Assembly: GCA_016720595.1 (NCBI GenBank)
Contig: JADKKI010000027.1
Span: 1 to 19,230 of the forward strand
Direction of reading: 5' to 3'
Length of the DNA: 19,230 bases
Source: Myxococcales bacterium
GTDB taxonomy: Bacteria > Myxococcota_A > Polyangia > Haliangiales > Haliangiaceae
Position numbers and translations under genes: made by a program. Below, one piece after another: positions 1 to 8,400 of the stretch. The stretch's first letter is position 1. The number at the start of each line of letters is the position of its first letter. The notes under the pieces are model-generated. The model was not told where the DNA came from. It made no database searches and saw only the letters and a program-made list of their open reading frames with translations.

Positions 1-186
1 CTCGGTGGCGCGACCGATCAGGCGAAGCAGGCCGAGCGGGCCGAGCAGTATCGGTCTCCCGCGAAGGAGCTGTTCGACGGCTACGCCACGATCTCGCGGA
101 ACGCCGACGAAGGCGTGCTCCGGGGACTCGGCAACAAGCTCCGCGCCGCGCTCGCGCTGGGACACATCCAGGCCCGGCTGGGGTGA
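1..186 (+). CDS. C-terminal end of an unidentified protein (5' truncated)
   Basis: The first reading frame is open from the window edge to a TGA at 184-186, giving a 61-residue tail that begins LGGATDQAKQAERAEQ and ends ALALGHIQARLG. The tail is Ala/Arg/Gln/Glu-rich and looks amphipathic and helical. It carries no motif that I recognise. The stop overlaps the GTG start of the next gene in a GTGA arrangement, the usual sign of translational coupling, so this gene very likely belongs to the same operon as the giant downstream gene. The frame was chosen over the competing open frame starting at position 5, whose translation here is a low-complexity Arg/Ser string typical of a shadow frame. Its function cannot be told from this fragment. 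Confidence 0.65.
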   Translation, partial: LGGATDQAKQAERAEQYRSPAKELFDGYATISRNADEGVLRGLGNKLRAALALGHIQARLG

Positions 187-2408
187 CGATCGGTCCCAAG
201 CCCGCACCGACGGGCGAGAGCGACGTCAGCGCGGTCGCCGGTGGTCCGGTGCATGGCGGCCAGCCCGCGCCGACCGATTTCTCGGGGTTCTACAAGCGCG
301 AGTACGGGATCGATCCGCGTCGCCACGCCGTCGAGGTGGCGAAGGCGCTCGCGAACAAGGAGCGCACGGCGCAGCAGATCGGCGACTGGCTCGACGTGAT
401 CGATCCGAGTCTGTTCGCGCCTCCGGTCGCGCCGAGCGGCGAGGAGGTGGTGATCGACAAGACCAACATCACCCTCGTCAGCCCGACGTTCAGCGTCAGC
501 GAAGCGAACAATCGCGCCAAGAAGATCTGGGATCTCATCCACGGCACCCAGCAGGGCGCGGTGCAGCTGATTCGCCAGGAGTTTGGCTCGACGCAGGAAG
601 AGGATCGGCTGATCAACATCGCGTTCCGGAAGCTGTCCGGCGGTGTCGAGATCCACTTCTTCCTCCAGCAGCACCTCGCGCAGCAGAAGAAGTGGGAAGC
701 CACCCAGGGCGGCCTCGATCGCGCGGGCGTGCAGGTCGGCGGCGGCGGGGTCGGGGATGCCGACAAGCGCGGCGTTCACGTGGTCGGGATGTCGGCGGAG
801 ACCGAGGCGGCCGCCGAGCGCGCGGCCACCGGCAAGATCTCGATCGAGAAGCAGCTCTCGACGCTGATCACCGCGAACAACATGAACGAGGTCTACCGGG
901 TCATCGAATCCGCAACCCCGGACGAGCGCCGCGCGATCCTCGCGAACGGCGATCTGATGACGAAGCTTCGGGGCTTCGGCGACGACTCGTACGAGTGGAA
1001 CCGGATCTACAAGTCCCTCACCGGCCAGGCAGATCTGTTCGACAAGCTCGAATCGCGGGCCCACGGCAAGCATGGCGTGATCGGCGGGATGTTCGAGGGC
1101 ACCGACGAGAAGGGGATGACCGAGGACATCAAGGACCATGCGAAGAAGCGCAAGGTCCAGATCCGCGCCCAGCTCGTGCAGCAGCTGTTCGGTGGCAAGG
1201 AGCCCCAGAACAAGGAGAACAAGGAGGCGCTCGAGAAGGAGGTCAGCCGGCGGCTCAAGATCGAGTTCCAGGCCCATCTCGAGAATCCGTCGATCCGGTC
1301 GCTGCTCGACAGCGAGCTGTCGGGGACCGAGCTCGCGGCGACCGAAGGCCAGCTGATGAACACCGGCGAGGAGAACAAGCTCGCGTCGGTGCTGACCGAG
1401 GGCAACTTCACCGAGGACGAGGAGAAGATCCTCGAAGACATCAAGAAGATGTCACCTGCCGATCGTGCGAAGGCCCGCGCGAACCCGGAGTACATCGCGC
1501 AGCTCCGCAAGTCGATCCAGTCCCAGGGCACCTGGCGCGATGCGATGACCCTCCTCGAATCGAACGAGGACGGGAGCAAGGGCGAGAACGACGACAACTT
1601 CGCGAAGCTCGAGCGGGCGTCGCGTTCGCAGCGCCAGGACACCACCGAGCTGATGTTCGAGCAGCACGAGGTGATCGAGGCGCTCTCGAAGCTGACCGTC
1701 GACGAGTACACTCGGCTCAAGGCGAACCCGCGCCTCCAGGCGCAGATCCTGACCTCGCTCGAAGGTCATCCGGCCGAGCTGGCGAAGGCGCGCCAGATGA
1801 TGAACTTCAACCCGGCCGACGCGGCGGGTACGACCGGGCTCAAGATCGCGGCGGAGGGCAAGGAGCCAGATCCGACGAAGGGCGAGTACTCCAAGAGTGC
1901 CGTGGAGCGGCTCGCGTTCCTCCGGTTCTCGGCCGAGAACCAGCTCGCCGTCGGCGCGAGTCGCGGCTGGGGCGTGCTGCTCCAGGCCGGCGTCGCCGTC
2001 TACAACATGAAGCTCACGCCGAGCGAGGCCGACAAGGCCACGAAGGCACAGGCCGCGGCCGCCAAGGACGAGGCGGACAAGCCACTCGACCCCAAGACCC
2101 TGCAGCCCGAGGGTGGAGCCCCGAAGACCAACGGCGCGGGCGGCGCACCCAAGGCGACCGCGACCGCGCCCAAGCAAGAGGAGGCGCCGCCGCCCGATCC
2201 GAAGGCTGGCGAAGCCGCGATCGAGGCCGATCTCCGCAAGCGGATCCTCAACGCGGCCAAGGAGGCCTACGAGCCAGCGATCAAGGCCTGGGGCACCCAG
2301 AAGTCCGAGGACGGCAACCACGAGCGGACCGAGATCGATGGCGCCAAGCAGACGAGCATCATCGAGGGGCCATCCTCCACACCAGCGATCCGTCCAATAC
2401 CCTGTTGA
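183..2408 (+). CDS. N-terminal segment of the giant protein (true coding to about 2366)
   Basis: This segment starts at GTG 183 and reads MTIGPKPAPTGESDVSAVAG at its N-terminus, a flexible Pro/Gly leader without a signal peptide. From about residue 35 it becomes long amphipathic helices with spaced pieces such as AFRKLSGGVEIHFFLQQHL (nt about 624-680), RIYKSLTGQADLFDKLESRA (nt about 1002-1061) and SLLDSELSG (nt about 1299-1325). The recurring L-x-S-G or L-T-G turn between helices is reminiscent of annexin-like helical repeats seen in injection-system proteins, but the match is weak and unproven. A low-complexity Ala/Pro/Lys linker covers about 2030-2215. The last 13 or so codons before the TGA at 2406-2408 are out of frame: the coding pattern moves to another frame at a GGGG run at 2366-2369. 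The stop is therefore not the natural end of the protein. Confidence 0.75.
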   Translation: MTIGPKPAPTGESDVSAVAGGPVHGGQPAPTDFSGFYKREYGIDPRRHAVEVAKALANKERTAQQIGDWLDVIDPSLFAPPVAPSGEEVVIDKTNITLVSPTFSVSEANNRAKKIWDLIHGTQQGAVQLIRQEFGSTQEEDRLINIAFRKLSGGVEIHFFLQQHLAQQKKWEATQGGLDRAGVQVGGGGVGDADKRGVHVVGMSAETEAAAERAATGKISIEKQLSTLITANNMNEVYRVIESATPDERRAILANGDLMTKLRGFGDDSYEWNRIYKSLTGQADLFDKLESRAHGKHGVIGGMFEGTDEKGMTEDIKDHAKKRKVQIRAQLVQQLFGGKEPQNKENKEALEKEVSRRLKIEFQAHLENPSIRSLLDSELSGTELAATEGQLMNTGEENKLASVLTEGNFTEDEEKILEDIKKMSPADRAKARANPEYIAQLRKSIQSQGTWRDAMTLLESNEDGSKGENDDNFAKLERASRSQRQDTTELMFEQHEVIEALSKLTVDEYTRLKANPRLQAQILTSLEGHPAELAKARQMMNFNPADAAGTTGLKIAAEGKEPDPTKGEYSKSAVERLAFLRFSAENQLAVGASRGWGVLLQAGVAVYNMKLTPSEADKATKAQAAAAKDEADKPLDPKTLQPEGGAPKTNGAGGAPKATATAPKQEEAPPPDPKAGEAAIEADLRKRILNAAKEAYEPAIKAWGTQKSEDGNHERTEIDGAKQTSIIEGPSSTPAIRPIPC

Positions 2409-5400
2409 TGGCGTCGACGGGCGTGTTCGGCGACGACGAGGAGCGGATCAAAGAGACCCTGCGCAAGGCCTCGGACGAGAAGCTGATCCGCGAGTGGAGT
2501 AACTGCGTCAAGTTCGCTCCTGACATGTCCGGAGTCCCTCCAGGTCAAGTACAAGGCCTGGAAGAAGGAGCGGAGCAAGGCCGGCCGCGCGATCGAAGCG
2601 ACGCCCAAGCCGGTCCCCGGCGCAGCGGCGAGCCAGTCGAACGAGAAGCCGAGCGAGAAGACGCGGAAGAAGCCCTACGCCGTCGGTAGCGACGAGTGGA
2701 AGGCGCGCACCAAGTTCAAGACCCACATCGTCGACACCAGCGAGGTGTTCGAGTCCCTGCTCCTCAAGTACACGGGCGGTCTGTTCGCCGACGACGGCGC
2801 GATGAAGCCCGGGCAGAAGGTCCGCGACAACAGCGAGTGGCTCGAGTGGCGCACGATCATCCGTGACCGGCTGCCGAACCTCGATCGGGAGAAGATCGCC
2901 ACCGAGATCGGCGCGTCGGATGACCAAGAGGCGATGGAGATCATGCGTGATCCCGACGCCAAGGTGCTGTCGGATACGTTGGCCGGGCTCGAGTACGACC
3001 AGGAGCGCTACCTCGTCGATCGCGGTGCGGGCTCCAACTACAACATGGACCGCGCCACCGCGCAGGGCGAGGGCCTCGCCCTCGACAACGCGATGGACTC
3101 GTACAAGCAGCAGGTGATGGGCTCGGTGATCTCGAAGGGCCCAGACGCCGCCGAGAACTACGGCAACATCGACGCGGGTGAGCAGGCGAAGATCGCCGAG
3201 GCGAAGGGCCGGTTCCAGGCCAACGATGCCGCGTTCCGCGAGGCGAAGTCGCAGGTCGCGACGATCGCCGCGACCGTCGTGGCGTTGATCGTCACCGCCG
3301 TCGTCACCGTGCTGACTGCCGGCACGGCCACCGGTCCCCTCGCCACGATCTTGATCGCCGCGATCACCGCGGGTGCCGCGTCTGCGGGGTCCCAGCTGAC
3401 CAAGGAGGCGGTGCAAGGCACCGACTTCGACCTCGGGAAGGAAGGCCTCCAGGCGATCGCGCGCGATACCATCATGGGGGCGATCACGGCGGGGACCACC
3501 TGGTACGCCGGCAAGATCGTCAACGGCATGTTCAGCGCCGGAAGCGCGGCGGAGCAGGCCGCGATCCTCGCCCGCACCGCGGCGAATCCCGGCTTCATGG
3601 CCTCGATGGGCCGCGCCATGGTCGAGAACAGCCTGCAGACTGGCATGCAGGGGCTGTTCGAATCCGGCATGGCGGCATTCGATCCGGCGATGTGGCTCGA
3701 CGGCTGGAGCGAGGGCTGGCAGCGCGGCTCGCATGCCGCGCGTGAACGCGCGCAGGAGATTCCGCTCGAGATGCTCCGCGCCGCGGTGATCGCCGCGATG
3801 AGCCACACGGCGAACGCCGGCATCAACAAGCTCAAAGGCGGCCAGGCGCCGGGCGAGGGCTGGCACGGCCAGCACGCGTCGCGCGGCAACCGGATGGACG
3901 TCGGCGATCGCACGGCGCTGACGTTCAAGAACATGGGTCATGGCGCCAAGGAAGGCGTCATCATGGGCGGCGCCGAGATCCTGCTCGACGAGAAGACCTA
4001 TCGGTCGGAGGGCATGAAGCCAGCCGACATGCTCGGCCACATCGCGCAGAGCTCGGCGAGCATGGCCCAGATGTCCTCGATGGGCATGCACCAGGGCGAT
4101 GCGCAGGGGCTCCACGAGGATGCCGCCGGTTCGATGCGCGGCAAGGCCGCTGACAAAGAGCTCGCGAAGCACGCCGCCGAGCTGACGCCACACGAGCAGA
4201 AGCTCTACATGGACCTCGCCACCAAGCACGGTGGCATCGACACCACGGTGCTCTCGGTGCCGGAGTTCAAGCAGGCTCGCGCCGAGATGCTCGAGAAGGC
4301 GGTCGCCAAGTTCGAGGTCGAGACGGAGCGCAAGCTCTCCAGCGAGGAGCGCAGCGCGTTCGAGAAGCACATCAGCGCAGCGCCGACGATCTCGGAGTAC
4401 CTCGCACGCGCGGAGGCCGGGCCGAACGGCGCGCCCGGCGTCAAGCACACCGAGGTGGCCCCGAAGTTCGAGACCAAGGCGGACAAAGACAAGGTCAAGC
4501 AGCGCGCACGCGAGGCTCTCGAGAGCCTCGGCACGGCTGCCGAGAACACCAAAGGAAACGCCGAGAAGGTCGCGGAGCTCCGTCCGCAGCACCTCGAGCT
4601 GATGGCCGAGGCTGGTCAGCTGATGGAAGCTCTCTCGCGCGGCGCGAAGACGCCGGCCGAGGCGACCGCAGTCATGGAGCTCCTCGCCCGCGTCAAGGGG
4701 ATCTCGAACGAGCTCGGGCGCGCGCTCGACACCGCCGGCGGGAACTCCTCCATGGAGATGCTCCGGACCGAGCTCACGGCTGCGCTGAAGTCGGCCGAGA
4801 CGTCGAACAGCGTGGACGCACACAAGGCGCTCAACCAACTGCTGGTGGAGGGCAAGGTCGCGGCCGCGACCGGCCCAGCCGAGGTGGCGCACGCGGCCGA
4901 GGCTGCCCCCAAGAAGCTCGCCGAGCTGAAGGCGATGATCGAGGAGCTCAAGCACGCGCGCGACAACGCCGCGCGGCGCGTGGCTGATAATCCGAAGCCC
5001 ACCACGACCGAGGTCGCGCCCCCGACCGAGCCGATCGCCAAGGCCGAGGCCGAGGTCAAGCCGGTGACGGAGGCGAAAGCCACCGACGAGGCGAAGCCCA
5101 AGGACCAGGCGAAGCCCAAGGACGAGGCGAAGGGAACCGACGAGGCCAAGCTCAAGGACGAGGCCAAGCTCAAGGACGAGGCCAAGTCCAAGGACGAGGC
5201 CAAGCCCAAGGACGAGGCGAAGGCGACCGACGAAGCGAAGCTCTCGGACGAGGCGAAGTCCAAGGCTGCGCCCACGCTCGATCCTGGCGCACAGGCGTCA
5301 GCGAAGGCGACGAAGGAGGCGGAGTACGGTCGGAAGCTGAGCGATAGCGAGCAGAACAACCTGGAGCGGCTGGTCAAGCAGTTCGGCGTCGCGGAAGGCA

Positions 5401-8400
5401 TGCGGCTGTTCGAGGTGGTGCAGAGCCGCCGCCAGTCCCAGATGCCGTCGCTCGAAGACCAGATGAAGCTCGGCCACGCGGGGATCGAGATCCACAGCCA
5501 CTTCATGGGCAACGTGTCGCCCGAGAGCTTCCGCGCGCAGATCAAGGCCGCCGGCGTGGAGTCCAAGCCCGGCGAGATCTCGACGTGGGAGCCCGTCCTC
5601 GAGCAGATCGCAAAGCTCCGGGACAAGCTCGGCCACACCTACGATCGGACGAGCAAGACCGAGAGCAAGATCGATCCCGAGACGGGGCTCCCCGTCGTCA
5701 AGAAGCGTGGCGTGTCTGGCGACGCGATCTTCGAGGTCGAGCAGGCGCTCAAGAAGATCGCCGGCCTCAAGGAGAAGCTCGGCGAGGAAGGTCTCAGCGA
5801 AACCGCACAGAAGAAGATCAAGGCCGAGATCGAGACGGTCGCGCAGTCCGCCGTGGACAAGGCGATGCGAGCGAGCGACGAGACCGACTTCAACTCTTCG
5901 TACGAAGTTCGTGACGAACTGGTGAAGGAGTTCTACGGGGCGGGTCAGCGCAACGCGCTGCTCGAGGGCGCTGGCCTCGATCCGAAGAAGGCGACGATCA
6001 TCGACTCCGCCGAGGTCTACCGTAAACACTTCGAGGGACGCCCGGACGTCCAGGCCCGGATCGAGAAGGCGATCGAGGCGCAGTCGCGGATCGATGCGAT
6101 CGAAGCGGGCGCCAAGCGCGAGGGGCGCGAGACGACCAAGGAAGAGAAGGGGAAGATCGCCAGGGACCTCAAGGCGGCCAACGCTCTCAAGGAGCAGATG
6201 GCGTACGACGCGTACGCCAAGGACACGCTGCGCCGCCTCGCCGAGGACAACATCCGTTATACGGAGCAGTCGAACAGCGCCAACAAGCTCGCCGAGCGGT
6301 TCGATCCCGCCCAGCTCGAGTGGCTGAAGAAGCAGCTGATCACCGACCTGATGCTCGAAGGGCGGCAGGATCTCGCCCAGGCGGTTCGGGACCTCACGGT
6401 CGTCCACGTGGCGATGATCAACACCGCGATGTTCGGGACCTACGATGAGAACGTCAATCGCGACGACGTCAGCCGGCGGGATCGAGCGAATGCGGGCGAC
6501 TTCGGCAAGGAGGTCAACAAGGTCCTCGCGCAGACCGCGCGCCCTGACGTGGTCGCGGTCGATATCGCCGGTGCCGAGCACTTCGTGTTCGACGATGTCG
6601 GCAAGGCCCGCTTCCAGTACCTCTGCGAGAAGCTGCTGCAGGCCGCGATCGCGCGAGGTGAGCCGCTCGCGATCCGACCGCACGTCGGCGAGGGCGCGAC
6701 CGATGTCGCCAAGGGCAAGCACTACGGCATCGGCACGGATCGCCAGACCAAGAACGGCGAGCTGACGGCGGACATCCGCGCCCGGAACAACCTCGACAAG
6801 CTGCTCGAGGCTGTGGCCGAGTTCAAGGCCAAGCACCCCGAGATGGACAAGCACCTGACGGTGCGGTTCGGTCACGCCACGCACACCACGCCGGAGCAGG
6901 CGGTGCGGATGGCCCAGCTCGGCATCATCGCCGAGGTCAACCTCGAGTCCAACGCGCAGACCGGCGCGACCTCTCCGACCGATCACGACCTCACCGGCGG
7001 TGACAAGAAGCGCGGGACGGACTTCAAGTCCGATCCGCACGAGTCGGATCCGACCAAGCGTGATCCGAAGCTCGCCGGTCACGTACTGCCCGAGCTCGTG
7101 TTCAACGACGTCCAGATCGTGCTCAGCACCGATGCGCACGAGGTGATGTCCACCAACCTGAAGAACGAGTACACGCGCGCGGGCGAGATCTGCGATCAGG
7201 TGCTCGCCGGTACCCGTGTCCTCGAGCTCACGCCGAGTCAGGCGAAGGAGCTCGGGGTCCCCGTGCCGGAGGGCGCGACGGTGGTCCCGGTCCGGGTGCC
7301 CGATCTCAAGGGCCCAGCGGGCGACAAGGTGCGCGAGAAGTTCGAGAACGCGCGGAAGAAGTTCCTCGACGACGCGAACAAGTACTTCAACGAGCAGCGC
7401 CCGAAGCGCAACCGGGACGCGCCGCGCGGCCCGGAGGATGGTGGTGGCCCGGGCCCGGAAGGCAAGGGGCCCGACGAGCGGACCTCGGCGGTGCGCGAGC
7501 CGACGACGCCCAAGGAGAAGGTCTCGGCCAAGGAGCTCGAGGGCTCCGTCGAGAACCTCAAGCAGACGTTCGCGGACGATCTGAAGAAGCACGACACCAC
7601 GCTCGTCGGACCTCCGATCGATCGCCCCGTGCTGGCGAACGGACCGAACGACGCGCTGATCGGCTTGCCGACCAACGTGCTGTCGCCCACCGCAAACCCC
7701 GAAGAGGCGATGGCGAAGCTCCAGACCGAGGGCATCCCGCGCTGGGGTGCGCTGACGGCGAAGGAGCGCATGCACGAGACGGCCTTCGCCGCCGCGCTCG
7801 AAGCGGATCTGCCGAACAAGGTCAAAGAGCTCCTGGCGATGGCCAAGCAGAAGGGCCGCTACGACATCGAGGTCGACGGCGCGAAGAAGCTGTACGAGAA
7901 GTACGGCGCCGAGAAGGCACCGCAGGGGCAAGAGCAGCTCGACACCCGCGCCACCGCGAACCACGCGCTGCATCCGGCGGCGGTGCTGGTCGCGCGCCTG
8001 GCGTTCCTCGAGGCGCTCAGCGAGATCCAGGGCCTCAAGGATGGCGATCTCAAGAAGCGCGTGTTCGTCACCAACGGTGGCTGTGCTTCCGGTAAGGGCA
8101 GCCTCAGCGAGATCGTCGAAGGCGCCAAGGCGAAGCAAAAGAAGGCGTTCGACTACGGCATCAAGTGGGATGCCGCTGGCGAGGGCGATGCCGCGGAGAA
8201 TGCGTGGATCATGGCCGCCGCGAAGGCCAAGGGGATCCCCGTCACGTTCGGCTTCGTCGAGAGCGACCCCACGCTGACGTACAACGGCGTGCTCGACCGC
8301 GCGGAGAGCAGCGGCCGGATCGTCGATCCGGTGACGTTCACGCGCTCGTACGTCAAGGGCCAGGAGAACATGCGCGAGTTCCTCGCGTCTCCCGAGTACC

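Noticed and set aside
5..2689. 894-codon open frame on the + strand overlapping the N-terminal segment
   Set aside because: For most of its length it is an Arg/Gly/Ser/Gln-rich shadow frame. Only the part from about 2366 to 2530 is real coding, as the bridging piece of the giant gene.
2508..4955. 815-codon open frame on the minus strand
   Set aside because: Same codon-bias shadow, opposite clear coding with the hydrophobic module on the + strand; no recognisable protein pattern.
5082..5261. CRISPR-like array
   Set aside because: The 18-bp units are contiguous without spacers and keep the reading frame; this is a coding repeat.
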